Below, piece by piece: positions 6,861-14,486 of a stretch of 40,611 nt of DNA. Location: assembly GCF_009646335.1 (NCBI RefSeq), contig NZ_WJBU01000028.1, forward strand, positions 1 through 40,611, read 5' to 3'. The notes beneath the pieces are model-generated. The model searched no databases. It worked only from the letters and a program-made list of their open reading frames with translations, and was not told the origin of the DNA. The first letter of the stretch is position 1. Every line of letters begins with the position of its first letter. This DNA comes from Caenimonas koreensis DSM 17982 (lineage in GTDB: Bacteria; Pseudomonadota; Gammaproteobacteria; Burkholderiales; Burkholderiaceae_C). The position numbers and the translations under genes were made by a program.

Positions 6861-9125
6861 ATGAAATTTCGTTTTCCCATCGTCATCATCGACGAGGACT
6901 ACCGCTCTGAAAACACGTCGGGCCTGGGCATTCGCGCTCTTGCCGAGGCGATCGAGGCCGAAGGTTTTGAAGTGCTGGGCGTCACGCGCTACGGCGACCT
7001 TTCCAGCTTTGCCCAGCAGCAAAGCCGCGCCAGCGCCTTCATCCTGTCGATCGACGACGAAGAGTTCACCCCCGGCCCGGACCTTGACCCCGCCGTGCTG
7101 AACCTGCGCAACTTCATCGAGGAAGTGCGCCGCAAGAACGCTGACGTGCCGATCTACGTGCACGGCGAAACCAAGACGTCGCGCCACATCCCCAACGACA
7201 TCCTGCGCGAGCTGCACGGCTTCATCCACATGTTCGAGGACACGCCTGAATTCATGGCGCGCCACATCATCCGTGAAGCCAAGTCGTACCTCGAAGGTAT
7301 ACAGCCGCCGTTTTTCAAGGCGCTGCTCGACTACGCGGAAGACGGCTCGTATTCATGGCACTGCCCGGGGCATTCGGGTGGCGTGGCGTTCCTCAAGAGC
7401 CCGGTCGGGCAGATGTTCCACCAGTTCTTCGGCGAGAACATGCTGCGCGCCGACGTGTGCAACGCCGTGGACGAACTGGGGCAGTTGCTCGATCACACGG
7501 GGCCAGTCGCCGCGAGTGAGCGCAATGCGGCGCGCATCTTCAATGCGGATCACTGCTTCTTCGTCACGAACGGCACCTCCACCTCGAACAAGATGGTGTG
7601 GCACCACACCGTGGCGCCGGGCGACGTGGTGGTGGTGGACCGCAACTGCCACAAGTCGATCCTGCACGCGATCATCATGACGGGCTCTATCCCCGTCTTC
7701 ATGAAGCCGACGCGCAACCACTTCGGCATCATCGGGCCGATTCCGCAGAGTGAATTTGAGCCCGCCGCCATCAAGGCGAAGATCCGCGCGAACCCGCTGC
7801 TCAAGGGCGTCGATGCCGACACCGTGAAGCCGCGTGTGATGACGGTAACGCAGTCCACCTACGACGGCGTTCTGTACAACACCGAAACGATCAAGAAGCT
7901 GCTCGACGGGTATGTCGACACGCTGCACTTCGACGAGGCATGGCTGCCGCACGCCGCGTTCCATCCGTTCTATGGCACCTACCACTCGATGGGTCGCAGC
8001 CGCACGCGCCCCAAGGAGGCGCTGACGTTTGCGACGCAATCCACACACAAGCTACTCGCCGGCATCAGCCAGGCCAGCCACGTGCTGGTGCAGGACTCGC
8101 AGAACCGCAAGCTCGACAGGCACCTCTTCAATGAGGCGTACCTGATGCACACGTCGACGAGCCCGCAGTATTCGATCATCGCGAGCTGCGACGTAGCCGC
8201 CGCGATGATGGAGCCGCCCGGCGGCACGGCGCTGGTGGAGGAATCGATTCTGGAAGCGCTCGACTTCCGCCGCGCGATGCGCAAGGTCGATGAGGAATAC
8301 GGCAAGGACTGGTGGTTCAAGGTCTGGGGCCCGGACAAGCTGGTGGAAGAGGGCATTGGCCGCGCCGACGACTGGATCATCAAGGGCGAGGCTCGCACGG
8401 CCAAGTGGCACGGCTTCGGCAACCTGGCCGAAGGCTTCAACATGCTGGACCCGATCAAGTCCACCATCGTCACGCCGGGCCTGGACCTTCAAGGCAAGTT
8501 CGCCAAGACGGGCATCCCGGCTTCCATCGTCACGCGCTTTTTGGCGGAGCACGGCATCATCGTGGAGAAGACGGGCCTGTACAGCTTCTTCATCATGTTC
8601 ACCATCGGCATCACCAAGGGCCGGTGGAACACGATGCTCACGGCGCTGCAGCAGTTCAAGGACGACTACGCGCGCAACCAGCCGATGTGGCGCATCCTGC
8701 CGGAGTTCTGCCAGCAGTTCCCGCGCTACGAGCGCATGGGCCTGGCTGACTTGTGCCAGCACATCCACGAGCTGTACGCCAAGTACGACATCGCCCGCCT
8801 GACGACGGACATGTACCTGTCCGACCTGACGCCGGCCATGAAGCCCAGCGATGCTTTCGCGTACATCGCCCACCGCCGGACCGAGCGCGTGGAGATCGAC
8901 CACCTGGAAGGGCGCATCACGACGTCGCTCGTCACGCCATACCCGCCGGGCATTCCGCTGCTGATTCCGGGCGAAGTCTTCAACAAGAAGATCGTGGACT
9001 ACCTGAAGTTCTCGCGCGAGTTCAATGCCCAGTGCCCTGGGTTCGAGACGGACATCCACGGGCTGGTGGAAGAGGCCGGGCCCGACGGCACGGTGCGCTA
9101 CTACGCGGATTGCGTGAAGACCTGA
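6861..9125 (+). CDS. Orn/Lys/Arg decarboxylase, PLP fold type I
   Basis: A 754-residue inducible-type basic amino acid decarboxylase. An N-terminal wing domain (about 1-125) is followed by the PLP-binding core and a C-terminal domain, as in E. coli AdiA, CadA/LdcC and SpeF. The Schiff-base lysine is Lys397 in the STHKLLAGISQ motif; the upstream LHFDEAW supplies the cofactor-binding Asp, and the GTSTSNK loop is typical of the fold. It converts arginine, ornithine or lysine to the matching polyamine precursor in the cytoplasm; which substrate cannot be decided by eye. It stands alone, divergent from the NfeD gene, with a TACACT -10-like hexamer at 6804-6809. Homologues are standard in Burkholderiales. 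Confidence 0.92.
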   Translation: MKFRFPIVIIDEDYRSENTSGLGIRALAEAIEAEGFEVLGVTRYGDLSSFAQQQSRASAFILSIDDEEFTPGPDLDPAVLNLRNFIEEVRRKNADVPIYVHGETKTSRHIPNDILRELHGFIHMFEDTPEFMARHIIREAKSYLEGIQPPFFKALLDYAEDGSYSWHCPGHSGGVAFLKSPVGQMFHQFFGENMLRADVCNAVDELGQLLDHTGPVAASERNAARIFNADHCFFVTNGTSTSNKMVWHHTVAPGDVVVVDRNCHKSILHAIIMTGSIPVFMKPTRNHFGIIGPIPQSEFEPAAIKAKIRANPLLKGVDADTVKPRVMTVTQSTYDGVLYNTETIKKLLDGYVDTLHFDEAWLPHAAFHPFYGTYHSMGRSRTRPKEALTFATQSTHKLLAGISQASHVLVQDSQNRKLDRHLFNEAYLMHTSTSPQYSIIASCDVAAAMMEPPGGTALVEESILEALDFRRAMRKVDEEYGKDWWFKVWGPDKLVEEGIGRADDWIIKGEARTAKWHGFGNLAEGFNMLDPIKSTIVTPGLDLQGKFAKTGIPASIVTRFLAEHGIIVEKTGLYSFFIMFTIGITKGRWNTMLTALQQFKDDYARNQPMWRILPEFCQQFPRYERMGLADLCQHIHELYAKYDIARLTTDMYLSDLTPAMKPSDAFAYIAHRRTERVEIDHLEGRITTSLVTPYPPGIPLLIPGEVFNKKIVDYLKFSREFNAQCPGFETDIHGLVEEAGPDGTVRYYADCVKT

Positions 9126-9223
9126 CTTCCGGCGCTGCGTTCCTGCTGCGTCATGTGCGCGGGTTGACTTGCCGTAGCAGGGTAGATACGGTCAGCGTCG
9201 TCGACCTTTGCACCGCCGGGCGC

Positions 9224-10993
9224 TCACACCATGAATGCCCCCGGCACCAGGCCGGGCGCAAGCAGGCCGGACGTCTCTGCAAATAGCGCCTCACAGGGCG
9301 CGACTTGGCTGCCGCTTCTTTCAACGTCGAGTACGCGCACAGCCACGAAGTTCTCGATACCCCCGATTGCCTCAAACTGCCGCACGCGCTCGAATTCATA
9401 GAGGAGTCCCTGGTCGAATTCAGGCGACTGCGACGTCTCGTGGGTCATCCATATCCAATAGTCCAGAGTCATCAGGCCGAACGAGCTTCTCGAAACGAGA
9501 GGCTGCAGAGCAAGACGCACCGATTCATCGGGGAATGCTGGAAGGGCCGGCGCGACCATCAGCCGCACACGCTCGGGGCGTCGGACGCCCTTGTCGCGCG
9601 CCTGCATGATTTGCGTTTCATTTAAAGCGGCGCAACTGAATTGCATGTTGCCTTGGCTCACGTCATTGAAGAACTTCGCCAGCCATGCCATGGCTGGCGC
9701 CATAAGTTCGGTCGGGCCCAGTACTTGCGGGAAGGCATCCATGCGATGACCGCTTGTCCCCTCGATCACATAGCGGCGGCCCACCTGCGTCGTGATCACG
9801 GGAGAAAAGCGCCCTTCGAGTTTCTGGCTGAGCCAATCGTCTTCACTGTTGAAGTGTTCTACGTCAGCCTCGTCGATGCGCCGGGACCCGAGCTTGTTCC
9901 TCAGATGCACGCTCAGCCCTGCGCTGTTGAATGCCGTGACTTGCACGTTGTTGCCGATCCCGGCGTACTGCGCGAACGCGCCTCCCAGCGAATGGCCCAC
10001 CAGGTGAAGCGCCGCCCCTTCAGCCTGGCACTTGTGCCTGAAAGCCCTCACCAGTGTGTCGGCGTCTTCAAAGGCGCTGTCTGCAATTCCGATTCCCTGC
10101 GCTACCAGAGACTTGAGCAAACCCTTCTGCTTGGGAAAATTCAGCCCTGTGAAGACGAGGAAATAGGTGGTGCCGCCACCGTGGCGATCGATGTAGACAC
10201 CGACCCTCAGCGGTGCCCAGGGGCCGCCACTGAGTTGTCCGGCTTCGGCGTCGTAGTGAAACTTGGCCAGCTTGCCCGTGCCGTTCGGGTAAGCCGCGTG
10301 CCCTCGGGGCAGTATGTCTTGTGGAAGCTCATGGACCGCCGCGCGCTCCATGCGGTCCACCGGCAGAGGTCCTGCATAGGGAGTTGCGCAACTCGTGACA
10401 AAGGCCAGCGCTGCCGGAACGCGCACCCGTGCCGCCTCATCGGCTGTCAAACGCACTTGCGTGCCTCGTTGCATGAATGCACTCGAGTTCACGATGTCAT
10501 CGCCTAACTGCACACACGCTCTCGCGATGGAGGCGGGCATCACGCTTTCCGCCACCGCAAGTGTGGAGGCTGCGGGCACCCGCACCAAGGCGTCCATGAG
10601 GTCGTGTATTGACTGCTCAGCGGTGGAAACGGCGCTTGCGAGCAACTTGACAGTGCCCCCAATTACGTTGGCGACGCCATGAATGGCGCACCCCGCGTTG
10701 TAGCCCGGCCCGCGGCCCATTCCGTCCTGAACCAGGTCGCCTAACTTATGGAGAGGTCTGCCCAACACGCACATTGGCACCTCTTCGACCAGCGTGCCCA
10801 GGGTCTGTTCCGTGTTCCATGTGGTGAAGCTTCTGCCGGGACGCCGGAATGGGTTGGCAGCAGCACGGGGTGGATTCGGCGTCTCAACTTGCATCGGCCT
10901 GTGCCGAGGAGTCCGTTCATCGATCGGGTGGCCGAAATCGGGTTCTGGCGCGACGTGGAAGGTGACTGGTCGGGTGGATGTGGTGCGGTTCAT
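9224..10993 (-). CDS. Lipase-like alpha/beta hydrolase with long N-terminus
   Basis: A 589-residue protein if translation starts at 10993; the frame is open to 11182, but that extra part crosses a perfect palindrome and looks non-coding. The nucleophile elbow is GHSLGG at residues 333-338 (Ser335), inside a region resembling class 3 lipases (FLVFTGLNF about 278-286; LHLVGHSLGGAFAQY). The strand before it has FTGLNF where fungal-type lipases carry FRGT. A candidate catalytic His lies in the GTSGHRMDAFPQVLG segment. Residues 1-230 have no family I recognise: the first 60 are Pro/Arg-rich and disordered-looking, and 100-170 are helical and Ala/Val-rich. No typical signal peptide is visible. Composition is less GC-biased than neighbours, so it may be acquired. 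It could act on lipids inside the cell or be an exported effector; neither is shown. Confidence 0.65.
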   Translation of the reverse strand: MNRTTSTRPVTFHVAPEPDFGHPIDERTPRHRPMQVETPNPPRAAANPFRRPGRSFTTWNTEQTLGTLVEEVPMCVLGRPLHKLGDLVQDGMGRGPGYNAGCAIHGVANVIGGTVKLLASAVSTAEQSIHDLMDALVRVPAASTLAVAESVMPASIARACVQLGDDIVNSSAFMQRGTQVRLTADEAARVRVPAALAFVTSCATPYAGPLPVDRMERAAVHELPQDILPRGHAAYPNGTGKLAKFHYDAEAGQLSGGPWAPLRVGVYIDRHGGGTTYFLVFTGLNFPKQKGLLKSLVAQGIGIADSAFEDADTLVRAFRHKCQAEGAALHLVGHSLGGAFAQYAGIGNNVQVTAFNSAGLSVHLRNKLGSRRIDEADVEHFNSEDDWLSQKLEGRFSPVITTQVGRRYVIEGTSGHRMDAFPQVLGPTELMAPAMAWLAKFFNDVSQGNMQFSCAALNETQIMQARDKGVRRPERVRLMVAPALPAFPDESVRLALQPLVSRSSFGLMTLDYWIWMTHETSQSPEFDQGLLYEFERVRQFEAIGGIENFVAVRVLDVERSGSQVAPCEALFAETSGLLAPGLVPGAFMV

Positions 10994-11079
10994 GGTCAAA
11001 TTGCCCGCAATGGGCTCAATTCCAGTTGAGTGACGGACATGGGTCCGGTGTTCCACCCGAATCCAAGACATACGACTTG

Positions 11080-11104
11080 CCCGGCATGTAACGCCCATGC
11101 CGGG
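11080..11104. promoter_or_regulatory. Perfect 9-bp dyad between divergent genes
   Basis: CCCGGCATG (11080-11088) and CATGCCGGG (11096-11104) form a perfect inverted repeat around a 7-base loop. It lies in the 228-base gap between the lipase-like gene (reading left) and the small membrane gene (reading right). Only ATTT follows it, so it is a poor terminator in either direction. An operator or an mRNA leader hairpin is possible. Confidence 0.45.
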
Positions 11105-11221
11105 ATTTCCGCGGTTCATCGCATGACGACGCGGCCTGTCGCATAGGCGGTGCGGCGCGTTCGCCGGATGCCTAAAGTCCAACCCGTCGAGCCATTGGAG
11201 GCCCGATCAAGGAAGGACACC

Positions 11222-11509
11222 ATGAACACCCGCAACACCCCCGCCAACTCGTTTTTCCCGCGCCGCGATGCTTCGGGCGCACTTCACATTGCGCTCTTCG
11301 CCGCAGCCGCCGGATTGACGGCGGTGATGTGGTTGTCGGCCTTCGGGGCGGGCACCCAGCCGCGCGGTTATGTGGCCGAGATGATGGCCCAGGCGCCGCT
11401 GCGTGTGCAGCTGCCGCGTGTCGAGATCGTGGGCAACCGCAGCGCGATCGCCGGCCTGGACGCCAGCGAAGTCGCCTGCGCCGCCGACCGCAATCACAAG
11501 CCGGGCTGA
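11222..11509 (+). CDS. Small single-span membrane protein upstream of a sensor kinase
   Basis: A 95-residue protein of unknown function. The ATG at 11222 follows AAGGAC; the frame is open to 11150 but without a better start. One hydrophobic segment spans about residues 22-43 (LHIALFAAAAGLTAVMWLSAF). The rest is a soluble tail with the PRVEIVGNRS motif and a cysteine in EVACAAD. It sits 29 bases upstream of the sensor kinase gene and is probably co-transcribed with it. An accessory role in the sensing system is possible but only suggested by position. Confidence 0.6.
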   Translation: MNTRNTPANSFFPRRDASGALHIALFAAAAGLTAVMWLSAFGAGTQPRGYVAEMMAQAPLRVQLPRVEIVGNRSAIAGLDASEVACAADRNHKPG

Positions 11510-11538
11510 GGCCTGAAACCGAGGTAATCTCACAAGCC

Positions 11539-12762
11539 ATGGAAGCCAACTCCTCCCCGCCAGGCCGCCCGCCGCTCATTCAGTGGCTGCTGCGTGTGAA
11601 CGGCGAAGTCTCGCAATGGGTCGCTTCCATGTCGTGGTGGCGCCTGATCGTTCTGTTCATCGTGATCCTCATGGTGGGCGGCATCATCGGCGACGTGCTC
11701 CACCTCAAGCACGAGTCCATCAACGTGCGGGACAACACGAAGATCCCCAAGAATGTGACCGTGACGATTGGTGGCGTGAAGATCACCAAGGGCCCGCACG
11801 GCAAGACGATCGAGAAGGTACCCGCCGACAAGGAAGGCGCCGATACGCCCACGCCACCGACGCCGCCCGGCACGGCTGCCAGCGAGCCGAGCATCGTCGT
11901 GCAGACCGACGGTGATGAAGACGATGAGGACATCAAATACATCCGCCAGCGGGTGATCACGGCAGGCGGCATTCTGGGCGACCTGGGCAGCGTCGTGCTG
12001 GTGCTGCTGTTCGGCTATCTCGTCGCGGCCAAGATCGTTGTGAAGAAGGTAGCGCAGGCCGACGAGAAGGTGCGCACGGCCAACGACGCCGCCGAGCGTG
12101 AGGCGATGGAGCGGCAGCTGGTGCAGGCCAAGTTGCAGGTGTTGCAGGCGCAGGTCGAGCCGCACTTCCTGTTCAACACGCTGGCCGCTGTTGATTACCT
12201 GATCGAGACCGAGCCACCGCGTGCCTCGAAGATGCAGAAGGCGCTGATCACCTATCTGCGCGGCGCGCTGCCCCAGCTGCGCCAGGAGTCGTCGACAGTC
12301 GGCCGCGAGATGCGCCTGATCCGCTCATACTTGGAGCTGCTGAAGATGCGCATGGAAGACAGGCTTGAAGTGGAATACGCGGTGCCTGAATCACTGGAGT
12401 CCGCTGAGTTTCCGCCCATGATGCTGCAGTCGCTCGTCGAGAACGCCATCAAGCATGGCATCGAGCCCAAGCCCGAAGGCGGCAAGATTCGTGTCGCCGC
12501 CAGCGTGCAGAACGCGCAGCTGTCGGTCGAGGTGAGCGATACCGGTGTCGGCGTGCCCGACGGCGATTTGCTCGACGGCCCGACATCCGGCACGGGCGTC
12601 GGCCTGCAGAACATCCGTGACCGGCTGGCCATGCTCTATCCGGGCAAGAGCCGCCTGATGCTGATCTCTGATCCGGCCAAGGGCACGGTGCTGAAGATCA
12701 CGATTCCGTTCCGCGTGGGCAATCAGCCGGCTGCCCCGTCACCCGCAGAATCAGTCACATGA
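11539..12762 (+). CDS. LytS/YehU-type sensor histidine kinase
   Basis: A 407-residue membrane kinase of the His_kinase (PF06580) type. The ATG at 11539 is preceded by GAGG about 15 bases upstream. TM1 spans about 35-54 and TM2 about 141-165. The periplasmic part between them (about 55-140) has beta-like VTVTIGGVKITKG sequence, a Pro/Thr linker and a strongly acidic patch DGDEDDEDI, which could sense cations or an envelope signal. The phosphorylated residue should be His209 in QVEPHFLFNTL. The ATP-binding domain follows with the N box LVENAIKHG and the glycine boxes DTGVGVPDG and GTGVGLQNI. It overlaps the response regulator gene by ATGA. Input signal unknown. Confidence 0.9.
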   Translation: MEANSSPPGRPPLIQWLLRVNGEVSQWVASMSWWRLIVLFIVILMVGGIIGDVLHLKHESINVRDNTKIPKNVTVTIGGVKITKGPHGKTIEKVPADKEGADTPTPPTPPGTAASEPSIVVQTDGDEDDEDIKYIRQRVITAGGILGDLGSVVLVLLFGYLVAAKIVVKKVAQADEKVRTANDAAEREAMERQLVQAKLQVLQAQVEPHFLFNTLAAVDYLIETEPPRASKMQKALITYLRGALPQLRQESSTVGREMRLIRSYLELLKMRMEDRLEVEYAVPESLESAEFPPMMLQSLVENAIKHGIEPKPEGGKIRVAASVQNAQLSVEVSDTGVGVPDGDLLDGPTSGTGVGLQNIRDRLAMLYPGKSRLMLISDPAKGTVLKITIPFRVGNQPAAPSPAESVT

Positions 12763-13604
12763 ACACCAAACTGAGGGCGCTGGTCGCCGACGACGAGAGG
12801 CTTTTGCGTGAGCAACTCAAGAGCCGTCTTGCGCAAGTGTGGCCGGAGCTCGAAGTGGTCGGCGAGGCGCGGGATGGCCAGGAAGCGGTGCAGAAGGCCG
12901 ACGAGCTGCGGCCCGACATCGTGTTCCTGGACATCCGCATGCCGGGCCTCACGGGCATCGAGGCGGCGAGCGAAATCGTGACGCTCGACTCGTGGCAGGG
13001 CGAGATTGTTTTTGTGACGGCCTATGACGAGTACGCCGTAGCCGCTTTCGAGCGCGGCGCGCTCGACTACTTGCTCAAGCCCGTAGAGACGGAGCGGCTC
13101 GCGCAAACGGCGCAACGCGTGAAGGCCCGGCTGCAGACGCGCAAGGTCATTGCCGAAAGCGGCGAAGCAGCAGGCGGGCAGGGCGCGGCAGGTGCAGTGG
13201 ATGAAGCAGCCCTCGATGCATTGCTGCAAAAGTTCATGAGAGCCAGCCAGGGCCTCAATGGCGCGCCCAGTGGCGAGCCGCCCATGCGCTGGATTCAGGC
13301 GACGACCGGCGCGACCACCAAGTTGATCGACGTAAAGGACGTGCTGTTTTTCAGGTCAGACGAGAAGTACACCCGCGTGCAGACGAAGGACCATGAGGCC
13401 TTTATCCGCACGCCGATTCGCGAGCTGATGCCGCGACTGGATGGCCAGCAGTTCTGGCAGATCCACCGCTCCACCATCGTGAATCTCAGTGCGATTGCGG
13501 CAGTGACGCGCGACGATACCGGTCGGCAGCGAGTCCATATCAGCGGGCACCCGGAGGTGCTTGAGGTAAGCCGCACGTTTGCCCACCTGTTCCGCGCGTC
13601 GTGA
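12759..13604 (+). CDS. LytTR-family response regulator
   Basis: A 281-residue regulator. The receiver domain (1-about 120) has the acidic pair Asp11/Asp12, phospho-acceptor Asp58 in VFLDIRMPG, a Thr in FVTAYD and Lys in LLKPVE. A Gly/Ala-rich linker (about 135-185) precedes a LytTR DNA-binding domain (about 185-281) with KYTRVQT and FWQIHRSTIVNL. The start overlaps the kinase stop by four bases. LytTR proteins bind short direct repeats upstream of target promoters; no such site is obvious here, so the targets probably lie outside the window. Confidence 0.92.
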   Translation: MNTKLRALVADDERLLREQLKSRLAQVWPELEVVGEARDGQEAVQKADELRPDIVFLDIRMPGLTGIEAASEIVTLDSWQGEIVFVTAYDEYAVAAFERGALDYLLKPVETERLAQTAQRVKARLQTRKVIAESGEAAGGQGAAGAVDEAALDALLQKFMRASQGLNGAPSGEPPMRWIQATTGATTKLIDVKDVLFFRSDEKYTRVQTKDHEAFIRTPIRELMPRLDGQQFWQIHRSTIVNLSAIAAVTRDDTGRQRVHISGHPEVLEVSRTFAHLFRAS

Positions 13605-13651
13605 CCGTGCGGGGCGGGTGGGCTGTTTTTTGGGTGCAGGCCACCCCTGCA

Positions 13652-14446
13652 TCAAGCCTCGCCGCTCTCGCCCAGCCCGCCGACGATCTTGCTGTAGCCG
13701 CCATCCACGTAGCTGATCTCGGCCGTCATGCCGGCAGACAGGTCGCTCAGCAAAAACGCCGCGACATTGCCGACGTCTTCGATCGTCACGTTGCGGCGGA
13801 TCGGCGATGCCTTGGCGACCGCCGACAGGATCTTGCCGAAGTCCTTGATTCCGCTGGCGGCAAGCGTCTTGATCGGGCCGGCGCTGATGCCATTGACGCG
13901 AATGCCGTGCGGCCCGAGCGAGCTGGCCAGGTAACGCACCGATGCCTCCAGCGACGCCTTGGCCAGACCCATCGTGTTGTAGTGCGGAACCACGCGCTCG
14001 GCCCCCAGGTAGCTCAGCGTGAGCAGCGACGATTTGTCGTTGAGCCGGGGCAACGCCGCTTTGGTCATCGCCGGGAAGCTGTAAGCGCTGATGTCGTGCG
14101 CAATCCTGAATGCCTCGCGCGACAGGCCGTCGAGAAAGTCACCGGCAATGGCCTCGCGCGGGGCAAAACCAATAGCGTGTACAAAGCCGTCGAACTTCGG
14201 CCAGACTGCACCCAGGTCATCGAACATTTTTGCGATCTGCTCGTCGCTGCCGACGTCGCAATCGAAGATGAGGCTCGAGCCGCATTCGGCGGCGAATTCT
14301 GTGATGCGATCCTTGAACCGCTCGCCGACGTAGCTGAAAGCCAGCTCGGCGCCCTGCGCATGGCACGCCTTGGCGATGCCGTAAGCGATGGAGCGGTTGG
14401 ATAACACGCCCGTGATCAACAACTTCTTGCCCGCTAGAAAGCCCAT
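13652..14446 (-). CDS. fabI: Enoyl-[acyl-carrier-protein] reductase (NADH)
   Basis: A 264-residue FabI performing the last reductive step of each fatty acid elongation cycle in the cytoplasm. Cofactor binding is through [13 protein letters not shown] near the N-terminus. The active-site Tyr146, Tyr156 and Lys163 fall at the same numbers as in E. coli FabI (Y-x6-K spacing between 156 and 163). The loop [12 protein letters not shown], involved in substrate and inhibitor binding, is conserved. It is divergent from yejA with only 40 bases between start codons. It is probably essential unless another reductase exists elsewhere. Confidence 0.97.
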   Translation of the reverse strand: MGFLAGKKLLITGVLSNRSIAYGIAKACHAQGAELAFSYVGERFKDRITEFAAECGSSLIFDCDVGSDEQIAKMFDDLGAVWPKFDGFVHAIGFAPREAIAGDFLDGLSREAFRIAHDISAYSFPAMTKAALPRLNDKSSLLTLSYLGAERVVPHYNTMGLAKASLEASVRYLASSLGPHGIRVNGISAGPIKTLAASGIKDFGKILSAVAKASPIRRNVTIEDVGNVAAFLLSDLSAGMTAEISYVDGGYSKIVGGLGESGEA

Positions 14447-14486
14447 GGTTTTCCCGAATCAAAAAAATACCGTGCAGAATTGTCGC

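Noticed and set aside
8052..9059. Long minus-strand open frame opposite the decarboxylase
   Set aside because: Arg/His/Val/Leu-rich translation typical of the antisense frame of a GC-rich gene; no Shine-Dalgarno and no family resemblance. The same applies to the long antisense frames over yejA, yejF, infB, typA and guaB.
10994..11182. Upstream extension of the lipase-like gene to a start at 11182
   Set aside because: The extra 63 residues are Arg/His-rich, contain a perfect 9-bp dyad and lack any conserved look; the ATG at 10993 is preferred, though it has a weak Shine-Dalgarno.
13605..13651. TGCAGG/CCTGCA hairpin as a terminator between the response regulator and fabI
   Set aside because: The stem is only six base pairs and the T-run lies before it on the plus strand, not after it; neither strand shows a proper terminator.
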